Source of the DNA: Bacteroidaceae bacterium
GTDB lineage: Bacteria > Bacteroidota > Bacteroidia > Bacteroidales > Bacteroidaceae
DNA length: 10,851 nt
Direction of reading: 5' to 3'
Assembly: GCA_017383665.1 (NCBI GenBank)
Contig: JAFNWA010000088.1
Span: 1 to 10,851, forward strand
Shown here: positions 1 to 6,844 of the stretch, piece by piece
Layout of the letters: every line of letters starts with the position of its first letter
Numbering within the stretch: position 1 is the first letter of the stretch
The notes under the pieces: model-generated
The model's input: only the letters and a program-made list of their open reading frames with translations
The model's database searches: none
What the model was told of the DNA's origin: nothing
Position numbers and translations under genes: made by a program

Positions 1-214
1 CGGTGCACTCACCGATGAAGTGGTTGTTCAAATCCTTTATCATCTCATCGTCGCAACCCTTTGCCACGCCTATCACATGCTCCTGAACAAACTGGATGGG
101 GCCTTCCTGCAACTCGTTGAACTTGTTTGAGGGAACCTTACACATTGGGCAACGCTCGGGAGCTGATTCACCTTCATGTATATAACCACACACTGAACAA
201 ATGTACTTTTTCAT
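1..214 (-). CDS. Rubrerythrin / NADH peroxidase, N-terminal part (cut by window edge)
   Basis: This is the first 71 residues of a reverse-type rubrerythrin, a cytoplasmic non-haem iron peroxidase that reduces hydrogen peroxide in anaerobes. The start is the ATG whose complement lies at 212-214. An N-terminal rubredoxin-like knuckle is visible, with the Fe(SCys)4 ligands as two CxxC pairs: C6/C9 (CSVCGY) and C22/C25 (CPMC). After a linker, the beginning of the four-helix diiron domain appears (residues about 45-71, ending in FIGECT; E69 is likely the first diiron ligand). In classical rubrerythrin the rubredoxin part is C-terminal, so the order here marks the reverse type commonly annotated as NADH peroxidase. 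The gene starts 45 nt downstream of perR on the same strand, and I see no clear promoter in that gap, so the two are probably co-transcribed. The rest of the gene lies outside the window, so intactness cannot be judged. Confidence 0.88.
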   Translation of the reverse strand, partial: MKKYICSVCGYIHEGESAPERCPMCKVPSNKFNELQEGPIQFVQEHVIGVAKGCDDEMIKDLNNHFIGECT

Positions 215-259
215 AGTCGTATAAATTTTTAAGTTGTTAATGTTTTATTGTATTGTATT

Positions 260-676
260 CTATTTCTTTTTACAGTCAGGACACAAACCTTTAAGGTATA
301 ATTGAGCATCCGTTATTTCATATCCATCGAGCCCTTCGACAAGTGAGATAAATTCCTTTTTCATCTGCAAATCCATAATTTTGCCGCAATTATTGCAACG
401 AAAATGGGCATGATCGCATCGATTGCCATCGAAACAACGGAATGTATCGTCAATTGTAAGCATTGAAATGAGCCCAGCATCTACAAACAGTTTCAGTGTG
501 TTATAGACCGTTGTCAGCGAAAGTGAGCCAAGTTCATCACACAAAGCCTCATATACAACCTCGGCAGTCGGGTGTTGGCAGCTCTTGCGAACATACTCAA
601 ATATCGCTAAACGCTGTACAGACGGGCGTATGCCTGCATTTATCAGTTCCTCTTTCAATTCTGCTCTTGATACCAT
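260..676 (-). CDS. perR: PerR-type peroxide-responsive repressor (Fur family)
   Basis: A complete 138-residue Fur-family metalloregulator. It has an N-terminal winged helix (about 1-80, recognition helix around LSLTTVYNTL) and a C-terminal metal-binding and dimerisation domain. The ligands known from Bacillus subtilis PerR (H37, D85, H91, H93, D104) are all present at a constant offset of two: H35, D83, H89, H91 and D102. Aspartate at D102, where Fur proteins have glutamate, supports peroxide sensing (histidine oxidation) over iron sensing. The structural zinc site is complete: C94/C97 (CNNC) and C132/C135 (CPDC). The next gene on this strand encodes a rubrerythrin peroxidase, a classic PerR target, which supports the role. 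A palindrome at the predicted transcription start suggests autoregulation. The family and ligands are seen directly; peroxide response is inferred. Confidence 0.9.
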   Translation of the reverse strand: MVSRAELKEELINAGIRPSVQRLAIFEYVRKSCQHPTAEVVYEALCDELGSLSLTTVYNTLKLFVDAGLISMLTIDDTFRCFDGNRCDHAHFRCNNCGKIMDLQMKKEFISLVEGLDGYEITDAQLYLKGLCPDCKKK

Positions 677-692
677 ATATTTATTCTTTCGT

Positions 693-708
693 ATTTCATT
701 TTTGAAAT
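693..708. promoter_or_regulatory. Palindrome at perR transcription start (candidate PerR operator)
   Basis: ATTTCA-TTTT-TGAAAT is a perfect inverted repeat with 6-bp arms. It lies just downstream of the perR -7 box, over the predicted start of transcription, where a bound repressor would block initiation. It is AT-rich and dyadic like Fur/PerR boxes but does not match the Bacillus PerR box TTATAATnATTATAA closely, so the identity of the binding protein is inference from position. Confidence 0.45.
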
Positions 709-713
709 CATTG

Positions 714-744
714 CAAATATATAGTTAATGTATTTTCTCTGCAA
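714..744 (-). promoter_or_regulatory. Predicted Bacteroidetes-type promoter of perR
   Basis: Read on the minus strand, TATATTTG (complement of 714-721) matches the Bacteroidetes -7 consensus TAnnTTTG exactly. It is preceded, 19 nt upstream, by TTGC (complement of 741-744) as the -33 element. Transcription would begin around 705-709, about 30 nt before the perR ATG. The prediction rests on consensus and spacing only. Confidence 0.65.
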
Positions 745-813
745 GTTTTTTGAACATTTTTTTTACATTTTTTCTAAAAAAACAAAAAAGGCCTGCCGCA
801 GCACTACCCATTA

Positions 814-844
814 TTGTATTTCTCGCATCAATTGTGTACCTTTG
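814..844 (+). promoter_or_regulatory. Predicted Bacteroidetes-type promoter of the ABC-F gene
   Basis: TACCTTTG at 837-844 matches TAnnTTTG exactly, and TTGT at 814-817 gives a -33 element with a 19-nt spacer. The T- and A-tracts at about 745-790 lie upstream and could act as an UP-like element. The predicted start, near 850, gives a leader of about 110 nt before the TTG start codon at 962. No ATG occurs in that leader. Confidence 0.65.
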
Positions 845-859
845 CGACCGTTGGTCGCA
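843..859. promoter_or_regulatory. 17-bp palindrome overlapping the ABC-F -7 box and transcription start
   Basis: TGCGACC-GTT-GGTCGCA has perfect 7-bp arms and a 3-nt centre. Its left arm starts inside the -7 box. It could be an operator, or, if transcription starts at its left edge, a hairpin at the 5' end of the mRNA. No run of T follows, so it is not a terminator. Chance similarity to the C-rich sequence often seen after Bacteroidetes -7 boxes is possible for the left arm only. Confidence 0.4.
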
Positions 860-961
860 CAAAAAAGGACTAAGTATATAACTGCAGCTGTTGGCTGTCA
901 TCACTTTTATTCCACACCGACGAAACGAAATTTATACACATTATTAAATTATATATACATT

Positions 962-2893
962 TTGCTTTCAATTGACAACATAAGCGTTGACTTTGGCGGA
1001 ACTAACCTGTTCCGCGATGTCAGTTTCATCATAAATAAGAAGGACCGCATTGCACTTGTGGGCAAGAATGGTGCCGGCAAAAGTACTCTGCTCAAGATTA
1101 TTGCAGGAATACAACAGCCTACCAACGGTGCACTATCCCGGCCAAAGGAGTTTTCTGTTGGTTACCTTCCACAGGTAATGCACCATATAGACGGCAAAAC
1201 GGTATATGAAGAGGCTGAACTTGCCTTTGCGCATATACATGAAATGGAGTCGAGACTCGAAAGAATGAACAATGAACTCGCCGAGCGCAATGATTATGAG
1301 AGCGAGGAGTATCACCAGCTTATTGAGGATTATACCCACCTGAACGAGCAGTACACAATGATGGGCGGTAGCCACTACGAGGCTGAGATTGAACGGGCAC
1401 TAATGGGACTTGGATTCCGCCGTAGCGACTTTACGCGCCCAACAAGCGAGTTCAGCGGAGGTTGGAGAATGCGCATTGAGCTTGCAAAGTTGCTATTGCA
1501 ACACCCCGACATATTGCTGCTCGACGAGCCTACCAACCACCTGGATATCGAGAGCATACAATGGCTTGAGCAGTTCCTGGCACGCAGTGGAAATGCTGTT
1601 CTGCTTGTGAGCCACGACCGCGCATTTCTGAACGCAGTGACTACACGCACCATTGAGATATCATGTGGCAGGATATATGACTATAAACTGCCATATGACA
1701 AGTTCATGGAGACACGCAAAGAGCGTCGTGAACAGCAGCTCAGGGCATACGAGAACCAACAGAAGGAGATTGCCGACATAAAGGAGTTCATTGAGCGTTT
1801 CCGTTACAAGCCTACAAAAGCCGTACAGGTACAGAGCAGAATCAAACAGCTTGAGAAGATTGTGCCCATTGAAATTGACGAAGAGGACACAAGCCGTCTG
1901 AGACTGAAATTTGCTCCTGCAACACGCAGTGGGAACTATCCAGTGATATGTAATGATGTAAAGAAGAGTTTCGGTGAACACACGGTGTTCGAAGGTGCAA
2001 ACTTTACAATAAACCGCGGCGAAAAGGTTGCCTTTGTGGGACGCAACGGTGAGGGCAAGACCACCATGGTGCGTTGCATTCTTGGCGAATTGCAGCACGA
2101 GGGCGAGATTGTCATAGGTCACAATGTAGAGACTGCATATTTTGCACAGCACGAAGCACAGAACCTCGATGAAAACTTGACCGTATTCCAGACCATTGAC
2201 AATGTGGCAACAGGCGACATACGCCTGCGAATACGCGACATTCTTGGCGCATTCATGTTCGGAGGCGAGGCGTCGGACAAACCGGTTAAGGTCCTTTCGG
2301 GAGGAGAAAGGAGCCGTCTTGCAATGATACGCCTGCTGTTGAGACAAATGAACCTGCTCATACTCGACGAGCCTACAAATCACTTGGATATGCTTTCAAA
2401 GGATGTGCTCAAGGAAGCTATACGCGACTTTGACGGCACGGTGATTGTAGTGAGTCACGACCGTGAGTTCCTCGATGGCCTTGTCACCAAGGTATATGAG
2501 TTCGGCGACGGCAAGGTGCGCGAGCATCTTGGTGGGATATATGACTATCTGGCATCAAAGAATGCAAACAACATAAACGAGGCACTCTCTACCGGGAAGC
2601 AGACGGTAACAACATGTGAAACGGCAAAGCCTGCAAATGAGAACCGCCTTAGCTATGAGGCCGAGAAGCAGGTGCAGAAACAACGCCGCAAGTTGGAGCG
2701 CCTCATCGAGAGCAACGAGCAGGAGATTGGCGAGATTGAGGGTGCCATAAGCGCGCTTGAAGCAATTATGAGTACAGTTGACGGTAGCACGCAGGAGAAC
2801 TTTACACGATATGCAACCCTAAAGAAGCAACTTGACGATGTTGTTGCCACATGGGAACGAAACATGGAAGAACTTGAAAATTTTAATATATAA
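962..2893 (+). CDS. ABC-F family ATPase, YheS/YdiF-like (ribosome-associated)
   Basis: A 643-residue soluble protein with two ABC ATPase domains and no membrane segments, so an ABC-F translation factor and not a transporter. Domain 1 has Walker A GKNGAGKST (34-42), signature FSGGWRMR (from 164), Walker B LLLDEPTNHLD (D188, E189) and switch SHDR (217-220). Domain 2 has GRNGEGKTT (360-368), LSGGE (445-449), DEPTNHLD (from 469) and SHDRE (from 498). Between them lies the charged helical linker (about 235-310; RYKPTKAVQVQSRIKQLEK) that reaches toward the ribosomal P-site tRNA in this family. A charged coiled-coil tail (about 560-643) resembles those of YheS/Uup. The start is set at TTG 962 because the family begins with (M)LSIDNISVDFGG; the ATG at 728 lies upstream of the promoter. 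There is no sign that it is an antibiotic-resistance ABC-F. The M13 peptidase gene follows after 9 nt. Confidence 0.88.
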   Translation: MLSIDNISVDFGGTNLFRDVSFIINKKDRIALVGKNGAGKSTLLKIIAGIQQPTNGALSRPKEFSVGYLPQVMHHIDGKTVYEEAELAFAHIHEMESRLERMNNELAERNDYESEEYHQLIEDYTHLNEQYTMMGGSHYEAEIERALMGLGFRRSDFTRPTSEFSGGWRMRIELAKLLLQHPDILLLDEPTNHLDIESIQWLEQFLARSGNAVLLVSHDRAFLNAVTTRTIEISCGRIYDYKLPYDKFMETRKERREQQLRAYENQQKEIADIKEFIERFRYKPTKAVQVQSRIKQLEKIVPIEIDEEDTSRLRLKFAPATRSGNYPVICNDVKKSFGEHTVFEGANFTINRGEKVAFVGRNGEGKTTMVRCILGELQHEGEIVIGHNVETAYFAQHEAQNLDENLTVFQTIDNVATGDIRLRIRDILGAFMFGGEASDKPVKVLSGGERSRLAMIRLLLRQMNLLILDEPTNHLDMLSKDVLKEAIRDFDGTVIVVSHDREFLDGLVTKVYEFGDGKVREHLGGIYDYLASKNANNINEALSTGKQTVTTCETAKPANENRLSYEAEKQVQKQRRKLERLIESNEQEIGEIEGAISALEAIMSTVDGSTQENFTRYATLKKQLDDVVATWERNMEELENFNI

Positions 2894-2902
2894 GATATAA
2901 GA

Positions 2903-4948
2903 ATGAAAAAAACACTTATCTGCACAGCCATAGCCATTAGTTTTGGAGCGTGCGCAACAAAAGAAAAGAAGATAGATATGACCAACATTACAGAAACGAA
3001 ACTGACAGCCAATCTGGACACAACATATATTCCGGGGGCAGATTTTTTCCAGTATGCTACAGGCGGTTGGCAGAATGCAAACCCTATCACAGATGAATAT
3101 GCCCGTTACGGACAGTTCGATGCCTTGCGCGAGAAGAACCGCGAGCAGCTCAAGGATCTTGTGCTTGAGCAGGCTGCAAAGAAAGGTGAGAACGGCAGCA
3201 ACTCACAGAAGGTTGGAGACCTATACAACCTTGTAATGGACAGTACACGCCGCAACAACGAAGGCGTTGCACCGGTGAAGCCATATATGGATGCCATCGC
3301 AGCCATAGAGTCAAAAGAGGAAATAATTCCTTTGATTGCGAAGAACTACCGCGTTGGTTTGGGTAACTTCTTTGGTACTGGCATCAGTACAGACATCATG
3401 GAGAGCAACAGTCACCTGCTTGGTCTATACCAAGGCGGTCTATCGCTCTCGGAAAAAGAGTATTACAGCGAAAACGACGAGGCCTCTATAAACATACGGG
3501 CAAAGTTCCGCCAGTATGTTGTCAACATGTTCAAATTACATGGTTTCAATGAGCAGGAAGCCACTGCAAAGATGGAGGCTGTAATGGCTATTGAGACACG
3601 CCTTGCAGCAAAGCACCTGAGCCGTGTTGAGCGTCGTGACCCCATGAACAGTTATCACAAGATGTCTTACGATGAGCTAAAGAGAACAATCCCCGGCATA
3701 GACTGGGATACATACTACAGCATACTTGGCATCAATGGAATAGAGGAACTGAACCTTGCACATCCCGAGGCCATAAAGGAAGTTGCAGCAATAATCAACG
3801 ATACTCAATTGGACGACATCAAGGCATACCTTGAGTGGCGTATCATCCGTTCAACAGCAAATGAGTTGAGCGATGCAATCGAGGAGGAGACTTTCGCGTT
3901 CTACGGTACAGTGTTGAGCGGCAAGAAGGTGCAGCAGCCACGCTGGAAGCGTGCTGTAAGCACGGTTGACGGAGCATTGGGCGACATTATAGGCGAACTT
4001 TATGTGGCAAAATATTTCCCCCCTGCTGCAAAAGAGCGCATGACACAGCTTGTAAAGAACCTGCAGATTGCACTTGGAGAGCGTATAGACGCACAGGAGT
4101 GGATGAGCGATGTCACAAAGAAAGCCGCCCATGAGAAATTGAGCACTTTTACTGTGAAAATAGGCTACCCCGACAAGTGGGACGACTATAGCGCACTTAC
4201 CATTGACCCGGCACTCAGCTATGCCGAGAACTGTCGCAACATGTCAGAGTTCGGTTGGAAGAAGCATATCGACGAAAAGTGGGGCAAACCTGTTGACCGC
4301 GACGAGTGGCACATGACACCACAGACTGTGAACGCATACTACAACCCTACTACTAACGAAATCTGTTTCCCTGCCGGTATTCTCCAGTATCCATTCTTTG
4401 ACATGGAGGAGGACGATGCATTCAACTACGGCGCGATCGGTGTCGTAATAGGGCATGAGATGACTCATGGTTTCGACGACCAGGGTCGCCAGTTCGACAA
4501 GGAGGGCAATTTCGCAAACTGGTGGACCGATGAGGATGCAGCCAAGTTTAACGAGCGTACACAGGTTATTGTCGATTTCTTTGACAAGATTGAGGTTCTC
4601 CCCGGTCTTAATGCAAATGGAAAACTGACTTTGGGCGAAAACATTGCCGACCATGGCGGTATAATGATCTCATTGCAAGCATTCCGCAATGCAACAAAAG
4701 ACAAGCCATTGCAAGAAATTGACGGTTTGACAGCCGAGCAGCGTTTCTTCCTCTCCTATTCGGGTGTTTGGGCAGGACATGTGCGCGACGAGGAGATACG
4801 CAACCTCACTAAAAGTGATGTCCACTCACTCTCACGCTGGAGAGTAAATGGTACACTACCCCACATAGATGCATGGTATGAAGCATTCGGCATCACAGAG
4901 GAGAGCCCCATGTTCGTGCCACAGGAGGAGCGTCTTAATATTTGGTAA
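2903..4948 (+). CDS. M13 family (neprilysin/PepO-like) zinc metalloendopeptidase, predicted lipoprotein
   Basis: A full-length 681-residue M13 peptidase, which cleaves short peptides at the amino side of hydrophobic residues. The zinc site is complete: HEMTH (H518, E519, H522) with the third ligand E579 in GENIAD (D583 also conserved). The substrate-backbone motif NAYY (from 477) precedes the hallmark NEICFPAGILQYPFF. H641 and R647, six apart as in neprilysin's transition-state and substrate-binding pair, are present in the HSLSRWRVNG stretch. The C-terminus ends NIW, like the family's terminal tryptophan. The N-terminus has a short hydrophobic signal with a candidate lipidated C17 (SFGAC); the phenylalanine at -3 is unusual for a lipobox, so anchoring is likely but not certain. 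Unlike mammalian neprilysin, there is no transmembrane anchor. It starts 9 nt after the ABC-F gene and has no visible promoter of its own, so co-transcription is likely. Confidence 0.93.
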   Translation: MKKTLICTAIAISFGACATKEKKIDMTNITETKLTANLDTTYIPGADFFQYATGGWQNANPITDEYARYGQFDALREKNREQLKDLVLEQAAKKGENGSNSQKVGDLYNLVMDSTRRNNEGVAPVKPYMDAIAAIESKEEIIPLIAKNYRVGLGNFFGTGISTDIMESNSHLLGLYQGGLSLSEKEYYSENDEASINIRAKFRQYVVNMFKLHGFNEQEATAKMEAVMAIETRLAAKHLSRVERRDPMNSYHKMSYDELKRTIPGIDWDTYYSILGINGIEELNLAHPEAIKEVAAIINDTQLDDIKAYLEWRIIRSTANELSDAIEEETFAFYGTVLSGKKVQQPRWKRAVSTVDGALGDIIGELYVAKYFPPAAKERMTQLVKNLQIALGERIDAQEWMSDVTKKAAHEKLSTFTVKIGYPDKWDDYSALTIDPALSYAENCRNMSEFGWKKHIDEKWGKPVDRDEWHMTPQTVNAYYNPTTNEICFPAGILQYPFFDMEEDDAFNYGAIGVVIGHEMTHGFDDQGRQFDKEGNFANWWTDEDAAKFNERTQVIVDFFDKIEVLPGLNANGKLTLGENIADHGGIMISLQAFRNATKDKPLQEIDGLTAEQRFFLSYSGVWAGHVRDEEIRNLTKSDVHSLSRWRVNGTLPHIDAWYEAFGITEESPMFVPQEERLNIW

Positions 4949-4954
4949 AATATT

Positions 4955-5110
4955 TTTCACCTTAACCACACGCTCGTTGGCACAAGTTTTAACCTTTAAC
5001 TGCACTGCGTGCGCTTGAACCTGCTTTCGCTCGCTTTGTGTGTAAGTAAACTTCCACACACTCGCTTGCTCGCAGCTTTCACCTTTAACCTTTCAGCTTT
5101 CACATTTAAC
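4955..5110. repeat. Intergenic TTTCACC/TTAACC repeat tract upstream of metA
   Basis: This gap between the M13 gene and metA is filled with imperfect copies of a short motif: TTTCACCTTAACC (4955-4967), TTTTAACCTTTAAC (about 4987-5000), and TTTCACCTTTAACC followed by TTTCAG, TTTCACATTTAAC (5077-5110), which ends one base before the metA ATG. In the middle (5010-5075) are variants rich in CGCT, CTCG and CACAC, including TGTGTG and CACACA as short inverted arms. The 23 bases at 5085-5107 recur with one mismatch at 9583-9605. I see no Bacteroidetes promoter and no SAM riboswitch core here. Confidence 0.7.
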
Positions 5111-5111
5111 T

Positions 5112-5990
5112 ATGCCACTTAAAGTACCGGCAGGATTGCCTGCACTACAAGCAGTTATCGACGAGGGCAACGCGGTTGAGATTCTAAAGAAATCTACCGC
5201 GGACACCCTTCGCATAGCACTGCTCAACATAATGCCCATGAAAGAGACCACAGAGGCCGATTTCATACGCCTGCTTGCATCAACAGACGAAAAGGTTGAG
5301 TTAACCTTGTTGAAACTCGACACTCATACCCCGAAGCATGCGAGCCCGGAGCACATGCAACGCTACTACACAGCGTTCAGCCAGGCAAAGAAAAAGAATT
5401 TTGACGGACTGATAATAACCGGAGCGCCCATTGAAAAAATTGAATACGAGGAGGTTACATACTGGCCCGAACTCTGTAAAATTTTCGACTGGGCAAGAGA
5501 ACATGTAACATCGACTCTCTACATTTGTTGGGCCGCGCAAGCCGGATTGTACCAGAAATTCGGCATACAGAAGCATCTGCTGCCAAAGAAGATGTTCGGT
5601 ATATTCCCCCACTCCATTGCGAAGCCGGAACTACCGTTGTTCCGTGGCTTTGAAAGCACAATATATGTACCGCACAGCCGCCACACCGAGCTGTGGCGCA
5701 AGGACATTGTTGCCGAGAAACGCATAGAGTTGCTATCGGAGTCGGAGATTTCGGGAGTATATATCATGCAGGAGAAGGGTACAAAAGATTTCTTTATCAC
5801 CGGGCATTCCGAGTACGCACTATATACCCTTGACGGGGAGTATAAGCGCGATGTTTCAAAAGGCTTACCCATTGAGTTGCCGCTTAACTACTACCGGGAC
5901 AACAACCCCGACAATGAACCTGTCAATCGTTGGCAGGCAACTGCACGGTTGCTGTTCGGCAACTGGCTAAAATATTATTGTAAAAAGTAA
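5112..5990 (+). CDS. metA: Homoserine O-acetyltransferase (MetA/HTS family, acetyl-CoA type)
   Basis: A complete 292-residue MetA, a class I glutamine-amidotransferase-like enzyme that acylates homoserine at the entry to methionine synthesis in the cytoplasm. The start MPLKVPAGLPA matches the family's MPIxVPxxLPA. The nucleophile is C139 (YICWAAQ), and the catalytic His/Glu are H232 and E234 (TGHSEY). At the position that decides the acyl donor (Gly111 in the Escherichia coli enzyme, TGAPLG), this protein has Glu108 (TGAPIE). In this family glutamate there is associated with acetyl-CoA and glycine with succinyl-CoA, so the product is predicted to be O-acetylhomoserine despite the succinyltransferase name often attached to MetA. 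The thioesterase follows 13 nt downstream, suggesting one transcript. The start abuts the repeat tract, and no dedicated promoter was found. Confidence 0.94.
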   Translation: MPLKVPAGLPALQAVIDEGNAVEILKKSTADTLRIALLNIMPMKETTEADFIRLLASTDEKVELTLLKLDTHTPKHASPEHMQRYYTAFSQAKKKNFDGLIITGAPIEKIEYEEVTYWPELCKIFDWAREHVTSTLYICWAAQAGLYQKFGIQKHLLPKKMFGIFPHSIAKPELPLFRGFESTIYVPHSRHTELWRKDIVAEKRIELLSESEISGVYIMQEKGTKDFFITGHSEYALYTLDGEYKRDVSKGLPIELPLNYYRDNNPDNEPVNRWQATARLLFGNWLKYYCKK

Positions 5991-6003
5991 ACACTTGGGA
6001 TTT

Positions 6004-6735
6004 ATGGAGAAAACATTTTCAAAGGACTACACAATTACCTGCTACGAAGCAGATGCTAACCAGCTGATGCGGCCAACCGCATTGCTTGACCTGATGCAGG
6101 AGGCTGCCAATGTCAATGCATCGACATTGGGTTTCGGATATGACGAAATGATGAACAGCAACATTGCATGGGTGCTTTCACGCACACATGTAAAGTTTAT
6201 CGACACACCTAAATGGCGCGAGGAGGTCAACCTGAAGACTTGGCACAAGGGAGTATCAAAACTATTTTATCTCCGCGACTTTATTTTGAGTGACAAGGAG
6301 GGAAATCCAATGGTTCTTGCTACGACATCGTGGCTGATTATAGACATGAACACACGCCGTCTTGTGCGCAACAATGACCTTGCCTTGAACAACACAGCAA
6401 TGGATGCCATAGCTGCTCCTGCCGATAAAGTCGTTCTGCCTGTTGACATTGAACCGGAACTTGTAAGGAAACACCCTATAACATGGTCCGAGATTGACAC
6501 GAACGGCCATGTAAACAATGTTAAATATGCTGTTTGGGCAATTGATGCAGTCAAGACCGAGGATATTAAGGAAAGACCATTGAAGGAGCTTCTCATCAAC
6601 TATGATGCCGAGGTTATGCCGGGCGATGTAGTAAAGATTTTCCGTGTGCGCCAGGAGACCGAGGAGGGAATTGTTTACTACATAACAGGCAAGGTTGCCG
6701 ACAAACAGAATTTTGCAGTAAAACTGGTATTCTGA
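6004..6735 (+). CDS. Acyl-ACP thioesterase (FatA/FatB-like double hotdog)
   Basis: A 243-residue acyl-[acyl-carrier-protein] thioesterase, which releases fatty acids from ACP. It has two tandem hotdog folds: the N-terminal one (about 1-125) holds the substrate-lining helix LLDLMQEAANVNASTLGFGYDEM, and the C-terminal one (about 140-243) holds the catalytic set D165, N167 and H169 in the stretch EIDTNGHVNN, with E203 (YDAEVMPGD) as the fourth residue. This is the arrangement of plant FatA/FatB and their bacterial relatives, including the double-hotdog length. The ATG at 6004 is preferred over an in-frame TTG at 5995, since the family begins close to MEKTFSKDYTI. The gene starts 13 nt after metA with no promoter between them. 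No functional tie with methionine synthesis is obvious. Chain-length preference cannot be read from sequence. Confidence 0.9.
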   Translation: MEKTFSKDYTITCYEADANQLMRPTALLDLMQEAANVNASTLGFGYDEMMNSNIAWVLSRTHVKFIDTPKWREEVNLKTWHKGVSKLFYLRDFILSDKEGNPMVLATTSWLIIDMNTRRLVRNNDLALNNTAMDAIAAPADKVVLPVDIEPELVRKHPITWSEIDTNGHVNNVKYAVWAIDAVKTEDIKERPLKELLINYDAEVMPGDVVKIFRVRQETEEGIVYYITGKVADKQNFAVKLVF

Positions 6736-6844
6736 CAAGGCGATTTGTGGAGAGCGTGTTAATGATACCGACAATCTGCAGCAGAGTATATATTATAAAT
6801 CATAAACATATTTTTATCAAACATTAAATAATCCTAATAACAAA

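Noticed and set aside
215..259. Separate promoter or PerR box for the rubrerythrin gene
   Set aside because: No -7 consensus or clear palindrome in the 45-nt gap; only a short TATTG direct repeat. Read-through from perR is simpler.
745..790. T- and A-tracts as a rho-independent terminator
   Set aside because: No GC-containing stem accompanies them, and they sit upstream of two divergent promoters where no transcript is expected to end; an UP-like role is more plausible.
728..961. N-terminal extension of the ABC-F frame back to the ATG at 728
   Set aside because: It lies upstream of and across a consensus promoter, is A/T-tract derived, and no ABC-F protein has such a leader; treated as non-coding.
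1661..2383. 240-codon open frame on the minus strand
   Set aside because: It lies entirely inside the ABC-F gene in antisense, with a cysteine- and leucine-rich composition typical of shadow frames and no recognisable domain.
4244..4654. 136-codon open frame on the minus strand
   Set aside because: Antisense to the catalytic region of the M13 peptidase, whose motifs explain the sequence fully.
4949..5111. Possible SAM riboswitch or promoter upstream of metA
   Set aside because: No SAM-I core or TAnnTTTG box could be found; the gap is accounted for by the TTTCACC/TTAACC repeat tract.
5519..5872. 117-codon open frame on the minus strand
   Set aside because: Antisense to the MetA catalytic core; no homology or expression signals.
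5995..6003. TTG start for the acyl-ACP thioesterase
   Set aside because: It adds only three residues before an ATG that matches the usual family N-terminus.
6736..6844. Promoter for the small beta-barrel gene
   Set aside because: Only weak matches (such as TATTTTTA) with no paired -33 box; not enough to call.
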